In this document: in pieces, positions 1 to 11,688 of the stretch
How the letters are laid out: each line of letters opens with the position of its first letter
Numbering within the stretch: the first letter of the stretch is position 1
Origin: RPQJ01 sp963754125
GTDB taxonomy: Bacteria > Pseudomonadota > Gammaproteobacteria > Steroidobacterales > Steroidobacteraceae
Assembly (NCBI GenBank): GCA_963754125.1
Contig: CAVWEX010000007.1
Location: 1-64,000 of the forward strand
Length of the DNA: 64,000 bases
Reading direction: 5' to 3'
Notes under the pieces: model-generated
Databases searched by the model: none
Seen by the model: only the letters and a program-made list of their open reading frames with translations
What the model was told of the DNA's origin: nothing
Made by a program: the position numbers and the translations under genes

Positions 1-144
1 CGCGGAGACCTGGTCTTCCTCGGCGTCGGACTGGGCCAGAGACCGTGCTGGGGCCAGTGCGAGCAAGGCGGCGGCGACCAGCGCGGCCGCGAGCAACGAG
101 ACGATCCCGGCGCTGCGGACCGTGCACCCTCGACGTCGCGACAT
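1..144 (-). CDS. Exported protein, N-terminal fragment (cut by window edge)
   Basis: The minus strand from an ATG at 144 stays open to the window edge (48 codons). It encodes a classical Sec signal peptide: a basic start (MSRRR), then a long Ala/Leu/Val-rich hydrophobic stretch, then a likely signal peptidase I site after an S-L-A-like triplet before QSDAEED. The acidic residues after the site look like the start of a mature periplasmic protein. Function cannot be told from this fragment. It is divergent from the cytochrome gene at 263, and the 118 bp between them should hold both promoters, though no convincing consensus boxes are visible. Confidence 0.55.
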   Translation of the reverse strand, partial: MSRRRGCTVRSAGIVSLLAAALVAAALLALAPARSLAQSDAEEDQVSA

Positions 145-262
145 GAGATTCGACCCTCGATTTCCGGCACTGGCGGCCACGCGACGTGCGCGGCTGCCAC
201 GGATCATAGGGGTTCGAATCGCCGATGTCCCCGACTGTCTTTCGAGCGACCCGGACCGCACA

Positions 263-2426
263 ATGACGTCCATGCCCGCCCTCAAGAAAGTGGCCCTGGG
301 CGCCTCGATCGCCGTGGGCCTCGCACTCGTGCTGTGGCTGCTCGACGGCCGCCTGAACCGCCCGCCTGCCCCGCCCGCGGACGTCGGGTCCGCCTGCGTC
401 GGCCCCGGCCGAGCCGGACGCCGAACCCACGTACGTCGGCTCCTCGGCCTGCGCGGAATGCCACGCGGACGAGTACCAGCGCTGGCAGGGCTCGCAGCAC
501 GCGGTGGCCATGCAGGTGGCGGACGAGCGCACCGTGCTCGGCGACTTCGATGACGCGAGGTTCAGTTACTTCGGCATCACCAGTCGCTTCTTCCGTCGCG
601 ACGGCCGGTTCATGGTCCGCACCGACGGCCCGGACGGCAAGCTCGCGGACTTCGAGGTCCGCCACACCTTCGGCGTGTATCCGCTGCAGCAGTACCTGAT
701 CGAGCTGCCGGGCGGACGGGTGCAGGCCCTGTCGATCGCCTGGGACACGCGCCCGAAGGACCAGGGCGGCCAGCGCTGGTTCCACCTCTACCCGACGAGC
801 GCATCGACCACCGCGACGAGCTGCACTGGACGCAGCGGCAGCAGAACTGGAACTTCATGTGCTCCGACTGCCACTCCACGAACGTCCGGAAGAACTACGA
901 CGCCGCGACGAACACCTTCGCGACGACCTTCTCCGAGGTGAGCGTCGGCTGCGAGGCCTGCCACGGACCGGGCAGCCGCCACGTCGCGCTGGCGCGTGAG
1001 GCGGCGACGGGCGGCAGCAAGCTGGCGGCGAGCGGCCTCACGGTGGCCCTCGACGAGCGCCGCGGCGTCGGCCTGGGTGATCGACCCCGCGACCGGCAAC
1101 GCCGCCCGCAGCACGCCGCGCACGACCGAGCGCGAGCTCGACGTCTGCGCGCAGTGCCACGCGCGCCGCGGGCAGTTCTCGAACGACTACCAGGCCGGCG
1201 AGGCGTTCCAGGACCACTACCGCCCGTCGCTGCTCGAGCCCGGGCCTCTACCACCCCGACGGCCAGCAGCGCGACGAGGTCTTCGACTGGGGCTCGTTCC
1301 TGTCGAGCCGCATGCATGCCGCCGGAGTCACCTGCGGCGACTGCCACGATCCGCACGGCGGGCAGCTGCACGCCCCCGGCAACGCGGTCTGCGCGCAGTG
1401 CCACTCGGCCGCGAAGTACGACGTGCAGGAGCACCACTTCCACGAGCCCGGGACGCCCGGCTCGGCCTGCGCCGCCTGCCACATGAAGACCGAGACCTAC
1501 ATGGTGGTGGACCCGCGGCACGACCACAGCTTCCGCATTCCGCGCCCCGACCTGAGCGTGAGCCTGGGCGTGCCCAATGCCTGCGGCGCGTGCCACGCCG
1601 AGCCGTCGGCGCAGTGGGCCGCCGCCGAGATCCGCAAGCGCCGCCCGGAGCCGAAGCCGGGATTCCAGGGGTTCGCCGAAGCCTTCGCCGCCGCGGACGA
1701 GGGCGACCCGTCGGCCGCCTTCGGCCTGACGCAGATCGTCGCGAACCACGACGAGTCGCCCATCGCACGGGCCTCGGCCCTCGAGCGCCTGTCCCGGCTG
1801 CCCGGCGAGTCCGCGCTGCTCTCCGCCGAGGCGGCGCTCGACGATCCGAGCCCGCTGGTTCGTGCCGCCGCGGTCGCGGTCCACGACCTGCTGCCGCCGC
1901 TGCAGCGGCGCGCCGTCGTGCCGCTGCTCGGCGATCCCGTGCGCACGGTCCGCATGCAGGCGGCGCGGACGCTCGCGCCGCTCGCCGACGACGCGTTCAG
2001 CGCGGATGATCTCGCCGCGTTCCGCCGCGCCGCCGACGAATACGTCGCGGCCGAACGCTTCAACGCCGATCGCCCGGAGCACCGCACCAATCTCGGCGCG
2101 TTCCTCGCGGACCGCGGCGAGCGGGCGGCGTCCGAGGCCGAGTACCGCGCCGCCCTCGCGCTCGATGCGCGCTTCGTGCCGGCGTGGGTCAACCTCGCCG
2201 ACCTCATGCGCCTCTCCGGACGCGAGACCGACACCGAGGCGACCCTGCGCGAGGGACTGAAGCAGGCGCCCGGTGCCGCGGCGCTGCATCACTCGCTGGG
2301 CCTGTCGCTGGTGCGCCAGCAACGCAAGCCCGAAGCGCTCAAGGAGCTGAAGCGCGCGACCGAGCTCGATCCCACGAACCGCCGTTTCGCCTACGTGTAC
2401 GAAGTCGCGCGGACCGACCTCGCGCA

Positions 2427-2430
<4 letters not shown>
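263..2430 (+). CDS. Octaheme c-type cytochrome with C-terminal TPR repeats (frame-broken)
   Basis: Exported multiheme electron carrier or oxidoreductase. An N-terminal membrane anchor/signal (about residues 8-25) is followed by eight CxxCH heme sites: CAECH, CSDCH, CEACH, CAQCH, CGDCH, CAQCH, CAACH and CGACH. A HEAT-like helical stretch and TPR-type repeats make up the C-terminal third. Multiheme proteins with CxxCH clusters then TPRs occur in respiratory or nitrogen/sulfur redox contexts; the substrate here is unknown. The frame breaks near 385-410 (+1), 800 (one C missing from a C run), 1068 (+1) and 1247 (+1). Joining the frames gives a continuous, family-like protein, so sequence error is likelier than decay. 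The stop overlaps the GTG of recQ. Confidence 0.72.
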
Positions 2431-4314
<1,884 letters not shown>

Positions 4315-4379
4315 CCGAGAAAGCCCTCACGGGCGACTCCAACTCCGACGGCTCCGAAGTAACTGCCGCCTCGTACAGC

Positions 4380-4413
4380 TTGACAGCATACGGCATTGCC
4401 GTATAGTTGAAGC
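4380..4413 (+). promoter_or_regulatory. Toxin-antitoxin promoter with embedded palindromic operator
   Basis: A consensus -35 TTGACA (4380-4385) and a -10 TATAGT (4402-4407) are 16 bp apart. The spacer and -10 are covered by a perfect palindrome, ATACGGCA-T-TGCCGTAT (4388-4404), as expected for autorepression by the antitoxin or toxin-antitoxin complex. Transcription should start 6-7 nt after the -10, at the toxin ATG (4414), and no Shine-Dalgarno precedes that ATG. The mRNA is therefore probably leaderless. Motifs are seen; regulation is inferred. Confidence 0.75.
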
Positions 4414-4728
4414 ATGTTCAGCTTCATCGAGACACGAGCTTTTACCAAGCTGGTTCTCGACTACTTGACCGATGCTGAGTACGCGGCTCTGCAGGCCGCG
4501 TTGATCGCCGATCCGGAGGCCGGGCCAGTGATACCAGGGTCGGGCGGTGTGCGTAAGCTGCGTTGGGCGGCTCCGGGCCGGGGCAAACGTGGCGGCTATC
4601 GGATCATTTATTACGTGCGTCGTACGAGCGGCGTGATCTGGATGCTGACGATGTACCCGAAGAACGTGGCCGACAGTATTCCGGCGCACGTTTTGCGGCA
4701 AATCCGCGAGGAGGTCGACAATGCCTAA
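4414..4728 (+). CDS. RelE/HigB-type toxin
   Basis: A 104-aa protein of the RelE/ParE superfamily, HigB-2-like, whose members are usually ribosome-dependent mRNA endonucleases. Family marks include the basic core RKLRWAAPGRGKRGGYR followed by a hydrophobic strand (IIYYV) and the C-terminal motif WMLTMYPKN. The ATG abuts the predicted transcription start. The antitoxin gene overlaps its 3' end by 8 bp, giving toxin-first order as in higBA. Codon use is less GC-biased than the neighbours, and the module sits between recQ and an unrelated operon, suggesting acquisition. Assignment to the superfamily is solid; the exact subfamily is inferred. Confidence 0.82.
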   Translation: MFSFIETRAFTKLVLDYLTDAEYAALQAALIADPEAGPVIPGSGGVRKLRWAAPGRGKRGGYRIIYYVRRTSGVIWMLTMYPKNVADSIPAHVLRQIREEVDNA

Positions 4729-4993
4729 GGCGAAGCGAGATATCGGCCAGGAAATACTGAATGGGCTCCGTGAATTGAAGGGGGGTGATATCGGCCGCGT
4801 CATCAATGTCCCGGATGTGGCCTCGATCCGCGAAAAGACAGGACTCTCGCAGTCACGTTTTGCGGCCCTACTGGGTGTCTCCGTCCGGACGTTGCAAGAC
4901 TGGGAGCAAGGGCGTCGCGCACCTTCAGGCGCGGCTCGAACGCTGTTGCTTGTTGCCGACCGGAATCCACACGCTCTTCTAGACGTCGCATAA
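4721..4993 (+). CDS. XRE-family antitoxin (HigA/NadS-like)
   Basis: A 90-aa protein with a C-terminal helix-turn-helix (about residues 35-75): IREKTGLSQSRFAALLGVS followed by RTLQDWEQGRR, typical of HigA-2/NadS antitoxins partnering RelE-type toxins. The N-terminal third is the likely toxin-binding region. The gene overlaps the toxin gene by 8 bp, so the two are co-translated. The palindrome at 4388-4404 is the obvious candidate operator for this DNA-binding domain. Confidence 0.82.
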   Translation: MPKAKRDIGQEILNGLRELKGGDIGRVINVPDVASIREKTGLSQSRFAALLGVSVRTLQDWEQGRRAPSGAARTLLLVADRNPHALLDVA

Positions 4994-5077
4994 GCTAGAG
5001 CACGGAAAGGCGACTGTGAGTCGTCTTTCACCGTACAAGGTCCGCAATCGGGAACTGAATTCCGGTCGTTGCCCGGA

Positions 5078-5487
5078 GTCGAGGGCAAGCAGACACTCGA
5101 CGGTGGCGACCCGCTGGTAACCACTGGCCTCGTGCTGCAAGAACTGCTGCAGGGCTTTCCGGACCCAAGGCGCGGCGCGAGATCATCGACCGGTTCTCGG
5201 CACTGCCGCTAATCGTGCCGGACCGGCTCGATCACATCGAGGCGGCCGAGCTGCGCAATACCTGTCGCCGAAAGGGCCTGCAGATCGGCACCATCGACGC
5301 ACTGTTGGCCCAGCTTTGCCTGCGCCACGGTCTCGTGATTCTCACGACGGACCAGGATTTCCACCTGGCCTCTGCGCACATCGGTCTGCGAGCGGGTCGG
5401 CCCAAGCCAGACCCAGAATCGCCGGATCACGCGCAGGTCACTGATCGGACGCCTGGCGGAGACGGGCGAACAATCAGGGAACTGTGA
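5078..5487 (+). pseudogene. PIN-domain (VapC-like) toxin remnant
   Basis: Two adjoining frames encode the middle and end of a PIN nuclease: LVTTGLVLQELLQGF with the conserved acidic position, then an alanine/glutamate helix, GTIDALLAQLC, and the late motif TTDQDFHLA. The N-terminus with the first catalytic Asp is absent, no start codon or antitoxin lies upstream, and the frame changes near 5165. The mature family is about 130 aa; about 110 remain. Unlike most broken genes here, loss of the 5' end points to real decay. It follows the higBA-like pair and supports a toxin-antitoxin accumulation site. Nothing else is visible between 4994 and 5580. Confidence 0.6.
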
Positions 5488-5580
5488 TCTGTCATCGATG
5501 ACGTGCTTTTCGGGAGCACAGATCTGCCGGGAATCCGCGTTGGTCGAGGCAATCGGGGCGGGCTTCAGCTCTGGAATCCC

Positions 5581-6252
5581 CTAAGCCGGGCCGGCACTGA
5601 ACCCGGCGGCGACGGCCGCAATGTCCCGCGACTCCACGATCGTGACGCCCGGCGGCTCGCCGAGCGCGGTCGCGATCATCGCCGCGGCGATGTCGCCCGC
5701 TGCGACCGGGCGCCACGTGGCCGGCGCGAAACGCAGCATCTGCTCGCCCAGCCGCTCGAGCGGCCGCGACTCACCGCGGTCGCCCGCGATCACCGAGGGC
5801 CGGAACATCGCGAGGCTCGGCCAGCCCATCCGCCGCAGGTCGTCCTCGAGTTCGCCCTTCACGCGCGAGTAGAAGAACGGCGAGGTGCGGCTCGCACCGA
5901 GCGCACTCACCAGCGAGAAGTGGACGCGCCCCCTGCCCACGGGTGAGTTCGGCAAGTCGCAACGGGTAGTCGTGGTCCACGACGCGGAAGCGCGCCTGCG
6001 AGCCGGCCTTGCGGATCGTGGTGCCGAGCGCGCAGAAGACGTGGTCGCCGCGCAGCCGCGTCGGCGAACTTCGTCGAGGCGGTCGAAGTCGACGATCACG
6101 GTGCCGAGCTTGCGGTGCCGTCCGCCGTGCTCGAGCGGCCGGCGGGCCACGGCCACGACGCGCGTATAGCGCCTCGAGGCGAGCAGGCGCCTCAGGCACT
6201 CGCCGCCCACGAGTCCCGTGGCGCCGGCGAGCACGGCCGTGAGCCCGCTCAT
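5581..6252 (-). CDS. NAD(P)-binding oxidoreductase, TIP30/HTATIP2-like (frame-broken)
   Basis: Atypical short-chain dehydrogenase of the CC3/TIP30 type. The N-terminal Rossmann glycine motif is GATGLVGGECL. A second frame carries the family signature DHVFCALGTTIRKAGS, and the first frame resumes with VSALGASRTSPFFYSRVKGE, including the Y-x3-K-like pair, then FRPSVIAGDR. Breaks are near 6070 and 5940; joined, the protein is about 215 aa as expected. It is the last gene of the minus-strand peptidase operon, starting 8 nt past the M16 stop. Substrate unknown. Confidence 0.72.
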   Translation of the reverse strand: MSGLTAVLAGATGLVGGECLRRLLASRRYTRVVAVARRPLEHGGRHRKLGTVIVDFDRLDEVRRRGCAATTSSARSAPRSARPARRRASASWTTTTRCDLPNSPVGRGRVHFSLVSALGASRTSPFFYSRVKGELEDDLRRMGWPSLAMFRPSVIAGDRGESRPLERLGEQMLRFAPATWRPVAAGDIAAAMIATALGEPPGVTIVESRDIAAVAAGFSAGPA

Positions 6253-6259
6253 CGCGACA

Positions 6260-7691
6260 TCAGCGCGGCGCGAAGCGCGGGTCGGTGATCTTCATCTCGG
6301 TCACCGGCCCGTACTTGCCGACCTGCTCGCGGATGCGCGCGGCGTCGCCGATGAGCACGATGGCGAGGTTGCGCGACTGCGGGAACGCCTGGCCGACGGT
6401 GCGCTTCGCAGCCGCAGCGTCCACCGCCGTCACCCGCGCGGCGAACTCGTTCACGTCGTCCGGCCCGAGGCCGTACATCAGCAGGTCCGTCAGCCGACCG
6501 GCGAGCGCACCATTGGTCTCGATCGTGGGCGGGAACTGCCCGAGCAGGTAGGTTTGCGCCGACTCGAGCGTCGCGGCGTCCATGCCCTCGGCGTGCAGCC
6601 GGTCGAGCGTGGCGAGCGCGAGGTCGAGCGCCTGCACGGTGGACTCGGTCGCCGTGAACGAGGTGATGCTGAACGCGCCCGGCTCCGCGAGGCGGTCGAA
6701 GTTCGAGCGTGCGCCGTAGGTGAGCCCGCTCTTGATGCGCAGCTCCGTGTTCAGCATCGAGGTGAAGCGGCCGCCGAACACGGTGTTGACCACGGCCTGC
6801 GCCGTGCGCTCGGGATCGGTGCGGGAGGCGCCGACGTTGCCGAGCCAGAAGTACGTCTGCGCGGCGCCCGGCTTGTCCACGAGCAGCACGCGTCGTCCCT
6901 CGATCGCCGGCGCCCGGGTCGCCGCGGGGGCCTTGCCCTGCGGCGCGACCGAGGGACCCGAAGGCCGCCTCGAGCCGCCGGCGGACGTCAGCGACGTCGA
7001 AGTCCCCGACGACCGCGATGATCAGGCGGTCGCCGCGCACCTGCGCCTCGTAGTGCCGCTTGAGGTCGTCGAGCGTGACGGTGGCGAGCGACTCCTCGCT
7101 GCCGCCCACCGGGCGCCCGTAGGGATGACCGCGGAACAGCCAGGCGTCGCCGTACTCGCCGACCAGCGCGCGCGGGTCGGCGTCCTTGGCGGCGGCGATG
7201 GACTGGATCGCGCGCTCGCGCACCTTGTCGAATTCCGCGGCCGTGAGCCGCGGACGCAGCAGCGCGTCGCTCGCCAGCTCGATCATGAGCCCGAGGTCGC
7301 GGGCGAGGAAGCTCGCACCCAGGGACAGGCTCTCGGCGCCCGCGGCGATCACGAGCTCGCCGCCGACGCTCTCGATGGCCTCGGCGAACTGCGCCCCGTC
7401 CCGCGCACCCGCGCCCTTCTGCATGAGCTCGGTGAGCAGCGCGGCCGTGCCCTCGCGACCGGGCGCGTCGGCCAGCGAGCCGCCGCGCACCACCACGTGC
7501 ATCGCGACCAGCGGGGTGTCGCGCTTCGGCATGAGCGCGAGCTCGGCGCCGTTGCCGAGCGTCACGCGCTCGAACTCGGGCAGGCGCACGGCGCCCGGCG
7601 ACCCGGTCGCCGCCGACGCCGAGGCTGCGACGAGCAGCGCGCCGCCGAGGAGCGCGGCCGCCGAGGACCGCCACCGGCCGAGCGCGCTCAT
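6260..7691 (-). CDS. M16 peptidase-like protein, non-catalytic partner (frame-broken)
   Basis: Exported M16B (insulinase/processing-peptidase fold) protein with an N-terminal signal peptide (ALLGGALLVAASASA). The place of the zinc motif HxxEH holds TALLTELMQK, so it cannot bind catalytic zinc. The C-terminal half has the substrate-clamping region with an Arg...Tyr pair (RIKSGLTYGA). Together with the upstream active paralogue this fits the known heterodimer design of one catalytic and one inactive subunit. ATG overlaps the upstream stop by 4 nt (ATGA), giving near-equal expression. One +1 break near 6957 separates the two halves. Confidence 0.8.
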
Positions 7692-9086
7692 CGCGCACCG
7701 CCTGCGGTCGCGCCGGCGGTCGTGCCGGTCGGGGCGGTCGGGGCGGTCGCGTCCGCCACCTTCGGCTCGAGCACGCCCACCGTGCGGTTGTCCGCGCGCA
7801 GCACCGTGGCCGCGGCCTGGCGCACGTCCTCGGCGGTGATGCCTTCGTACACCGCAGGCGCATCGAACAGCTTGCGATAGTCGCCGTGGAACACCTGGTA
7901 GGTGCCGAGCGCCTGCGCCTTGCCGCTGATGGTCTCGAGGCCGCGCCAGAACCCGGCGAGCGCCTGGTTGCGTGCCTTGGCGAGCTCGGCCGGGGTCGGC
8001 CCGTCCTTCGCGAGGCGCGCGATCTCCTCGTCGATCAGCCGCTCGGTCTTCGCCGGATCGCCGCCCGGCGGCACGATCGCGTAGATCCAGGCGAGGCCCG
8101 GGTCGAAGCCCTGGTCGAGCGAGGTGCCGAGCTGCACGGCCGCCTGTTCCTGCTCGACCAGCCGCTGGTGCAGCCGCGAGGAATCGCCGGAGCCCAGGAT
8201 CGAGAGCAGCACTTCCATGACGCGGGTCTGGCGGTCGGGCGCCGCCGCGGAGTGCCAGGCCATCGCGACGATCGGCGTCTGGGCCTCGCGCTGGATGCGC
8301 AGGCGACGCTCGCCGAGCTGCGGCGGCTCGCGCGTCGTCACCGGCGGTGGCGCGGGCTGGGCCTCCAGCGGGACGAGGTAGCGCTCGGCGAACGCGAAGA
8401 CTTCCTCGGGCTCGACGGCGCCGACCACGAACATCACCGCGTTGTTCGGCGCGTAGTACTGCCGGTAGAACGCCTGCAGGTCCTCCACCTTCCAGCCCTC
8501 GATGTCCGAGGGCCAGCCGATCACCGGGATCTGGTACGGGTGCGCGACGAACGCGGTCGCCTGCACCTGCTCGACGAGCGTGCCGAAGTTGTCGTCGTCG
8601 ACCCCGGAGCGCCGCTCCGAGTAGACGACGCCGCGCTCGCTCTCGACCACCTTCGGGTCGAAGTCGAGGTGGCGCATGCGGTCGGACTCGAGGTCGAAGA
8701 TGAGCCCCGTGGCGCTCGCCGGGAACCAGTTCTGGTACACGGTGACGTCCGAGCTGGTGTACGCGTTGTTGCGGCCGCCGCTCGCCTCCATCACGCGGTC
8801 GAAGTCGCCGGGCGGGCGATTCTTCGTGCCGTTGAACATCATGTGCTCGAAGTAATGCGAGATCCCGGTGATGCCCGGCCGCTCGTTGCGGCTGCCGACG
8901 CGGTACCACGTGTACATCGCGACGTTGGGGATGTCGTGATCCGGCCAGACGATGACCTCGAGCCCGTTCGGCAGCGTACGGGACACGATGCGATCGGCAC
9001 CCGCCACGGGGGCGGGCGCGGCCAGCGGCGGAGCCGGCCGAGATGGCGAGCAGCAGCCCGGCCGCGACGATGGAACCTCGATTCAT
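7688..9086 (-). CDS. M16 zinc metallopeptidase, catalytic subunit
   Basis: Secreted M16B peptidase. The active-site motif HYFEH (HxxEH) lies in GISHYFEHMMFNGT, and the downstream zinc ligand Glu is in ESERGVVYSE. The signal peptide (MNRGSIVAAGLLLAISAGSA) starts at an ATG at 9086 preceded by GGGAGG, but a frame break near 9030 separates it from the mature protein. Downstream it overlaps its inactive partner (ATGA), and upstream the DUF885 peptidase ends 3 nt before its start. The three genes likely form a periplasmic peptide-degrading set; substrates are unknown. Confidence 0.85.
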
Positions 9087-9089
9087 GGC

Positions 9090-10916
9090 TCAGCCTCCCT
9101 TCTGCGACGCGATCCAGCGATCGACCTTGGCCTCGAGCACGTCGAGCGGCAGCGGCCCGTCGCCGAGCACGGCGGTGTGGAACTTGCGCGGGTCGAAGCG
9201 ATCCCCGAGCGTCTTCTCGGCGCGCGCGCGCAGCTCGCTGATCTTGAGCTGGCCGAGCTTGTAGGCGAGCGCCTGGCCGGGAATGGCCATGTAGCGCTCG
9301 GTCTCCGCGACGCGGCGCGCCTCGCTGGTGGCGCTGTTCGCCTCGATGTAGTCGAGCACCTGCTGGCGCGTCCAGCCCTTGGAGTGCAGGCCCGTGTCCA
9401 CCACCAGGCGGATCGCGCGGAACAGCTCGCCCTCGAGGCGGCCGAAGTACTGGTACGGGTCCTCGTACATGCCGAGGTCCGGCCCGAGCGACTCGGCGTA
9501 GAGTCCCCAGCCCTCGCTGTAGGCCGTGTAGCCGCCGAAGCGGCGGAACCGCGGCAGTTCCTTCTGCTCGCGCGCGATGGAGATCTGGAAGTGGTGCCCG
9601 GGATTGCCCTCGTGCAGCGACAGCGCTTCCATCGCCCACTTCGGCCGCGCGCTCAGGTCGTAGGTGTTGGCGTAGAAGATGCCGGGGCGCGAGCCGTCCT
9701 CGCTCGCGGCCTGGTAGCTGCCGCCGGCGGCGCTCTTCTCGCGGAAGGGCTCCACGGCGCGCACCTCGTAGTCTGCCTTCGGCAGCACCTCGAACAGCTT
9801 GGGCAGCTGCGGGTCCACGCGGTTCTTGATCTCCTCGTAGCCCGCCACGAGCGCCTCGCGGGTGGGCCACACGAATCGCGGGTCCGTGTTCAGGAAGCGG
9901 AAGAACGCGTCGAGGTCGCCCTTGAAGCCGACGCGCTCCATCACGCCCTTCATCTCGCCACGGATGCGCGCGACCTCGGCGAGGCCGATGTCGTGGATCT
10001 GGGCCGGCGTGAGGTCGGTGGTGGTGATGTCCCGGACGCGCTGGGCGTACCACGCCGTCGCCGTCCGGCAGCGCATCGAGCCCGACGCTCGTGCGCGTGC
10101 GCGGCAGGTACTCGTCGCGCATGAAGTCGTGCAGGCGCCGGTAGGTCGGCACGACCTTGTTCTCGATGGCGGCACGGTAGGCTGCGGTGAGGCGCTCGCG
10201 ATCGGCGGCGCTGAAGCCCTCGGGCAGGTTGCGGATCGGTCCCCAGTACACCGAGTCCTCGGGGCGCTCGACGACGTGCGCGGCGAGCTGCGGCAGGACG
10301 CGCTCGGCGAGCACCCGCGGCAGCGTGTAGCCCCGCTCCATCCCCTCGCGCATGTTGACGATGGCCTGGTCCGTCCAGGCGACGAAGCCCTCGAGGCGCT
10401 TCAAGAACTTGTCGTAGTCCTCCACCGTCTTGAACGGCTGGATGCTGTTGCCGGAGCCGAGCTGGGCGAAGGTGTTGGGAACGGAGTAGAACTGGTTGAG
10501 CGGCACGAGGTGGCCCGGGTAGCGGAAGCCCTCGATCTCGCGCTCGCGGCCCGACTCGAAGACCTGGTAGGTGAGCAGGTCCTGGCCCTGGAGGCGGCCC
10601 GGGTCGAGCTGGCGCAACCGGGCGAGGTAGTCCCGCTCGAGCCGTTCGGCGCGCGCCCGCCACTCGGGCGAGATCGCGATCTCGAAGCGGTCGTCGTAGC
10701 GCGTGTCGCCGATCGAGGTGGCGCTCACCGGGTTGAGCCTCAGGTAGTCCTCGAAGTAGGCCTCGACGAGCTCGTTGAGGCGGCGCGACTCGACGAGCGG
10801 CATCCGCGGAGACGGCCTGCGCGGCCGGCGGCGCGGTCCGGGGTCGGCGCGGCGGCAGCTGCGCCGCCGGCGAGGAACAGGGCGGCGACCGCCACCACCA
10901 GGGGTCGTTGACGCAT
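9090..10916 (-). CDS. DUF885 zinc peptidase-like exported protein (frame-broken)
   Basis: Large exported protein (about 600 aa) of the DUF885 family, a group of zinc-dependent peptidases. The family metal motif HEGNPGHHFQ lies about two-thirds along, followed by the conserved YSEGWGLYAE. The signal peptide (MRQRPLVVAVAALFLAGG) starts at 10916. Breaks occur near 10810, between signal and mature part, and near 10063 (one extra G on the coding strand). It heads the minus-strand operon with the M16 pair, indicating a common role in extracytoplasmic peptide turnover. Confidence 0.78.
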
Positions 10917-10928
10917 CGGTGATTTCCA

Positions 10929-10968
10929 CGGGCAGGGGAAGGTCGGGCACTTTGCCCCATCCTGCCCG
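10929..10968. promoter_or_regulatory. Nested inverted repeat just upstream of the DUF885 start
   Basis: An outer CGGGCAGG (10929-10936) pairs with CCTGCCCG (10961-10968), enclosing an inner GGGCA-CTT-TGCCC (10945-10957). On the minus strand this stem ends 12 nt before the DUF885 ATG, so it may be a 5'-leader hairpin affecting ribosome access, or a protein-binding site. Role unproven. Confidence 0.4.
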
Positions 10969-11032
10969 GCACGGAAAGGGGCCCCGGGGCGCCCGGTGGA
11001 GCGCTGGGAACGGCCGGGGGACGGCGCACACG

Positions 11033-11052
11033 CATCCGTGTCGGCACGGATG
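11033..11052. promoter_or_regulatory. Perfect inverted repeat in the leader of the oxidoreductase operon
   Basis: CATCCGTG-TCGG-CACGGATG is an 8-bp perfect stem with a 4-nt loop, 54 bp before the ATG of the gamma subunit gene. It could be an operator or an mRNA hairpin. The gamma gene has its own Shine-Dalgarno (GGGAGGAAC) directly before 11107, so the hairpin does not cover the ribosome site. Confidence 0.4.
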
Positions 11053-11106
11053 TCAATTTCCGGCGGCAGAGGGCAAGGTCCGCATGGGCCAAAGGGCGGG
11101 AGGAAC

Positions 11107-11688
11107 ATGTTCCAGATCAGAATTCACGGGCGCGGTGGCCAGGGCGTCGTCACCGCAGCCGAGCTGTTGTCCGTCGCCGCCTTCCGCGAGGGGCGCCACG
11201 CGCAGGCGTTCCCGAGCTTCGGCTCCGAGCGCACGGGGGCCCCGGTGGTGGCCTTCTGCCGCATCGACACGCACCCGATCCGCTTGCGGGAGCCGATCCT
11301 CGAGCCCGACGCGCTGATCATCCAGGACCCCACGCTGCTGCACCAGGTGGACGTCTTCGGCGGCCTGCGCAAGGACGGCTACATCCTGATCAACACCTCG
11401 CGCAGCTTCGAGGACCTCGGGCTCGGCGAGTTCGCCACGGGTTTCCAGGCGGAGCGCCTGTGCACGGTGCCCGCCACTGAATTCGCGCTCAAGCACATCG
11501 GCCGGCCGCTGCCGAACGCCGCGCTGCTCGGCGGGTTCGCCGCCATCTCGGGACAGATCTCGCTCGAGTCGGTCGGGGCGGCCGTCCGCGAGAAGTTCCC
11601 CGCCAAGGTCGCCGAGGCCAACATCGCCGCGGCAGCGGAGGCCTTCGAGTTCGTCACCCAGGCACTGCGCGAGGCTGCCCATGCTTAA
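11107..11688 (+). CDS. 2-oxoacid:ferredoxin oxidoreductase, gamma subunit
   Basis: Gamma-subunit domain of the pyruvate/2-oxoacid:ferredoxin oxidoreductase superfamily (193 aa). The opening FQIRIHGRGGQGVVTAAELL is the family hallmark, followed by FPSFGSERTGAPV and PNAALLGGFAA. It contributes to the CoA and interface region of the complex. The ATG at 11107 is chosen for its Shine-Dalgarno; upstream in-frame codons lack one. It overlaps the alpha gene by 8 bp. The four clustered genes encode one enzyme that oxidises a 2-oxoacid or its CoA-dependent equivalent; the acid is not identifiable from sequence. Confidence 0.88.
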   Translation: MFQIRIHGRGGQGVVTAAELLSVAAFREGRHAQAFPSFGSERTGAPVVAFCRIDTHPIRLREPILEPDALIIQDPTLLHQVDVFGGLRKDGYILINTSRSFEDLGLGEFATGFQAERLCTVPATEFALKHIGRPLPNAALLGGFAAISGQISLESVGAAVREKFPAKVAEANIAAAAEAFEFVTQALREAAHA

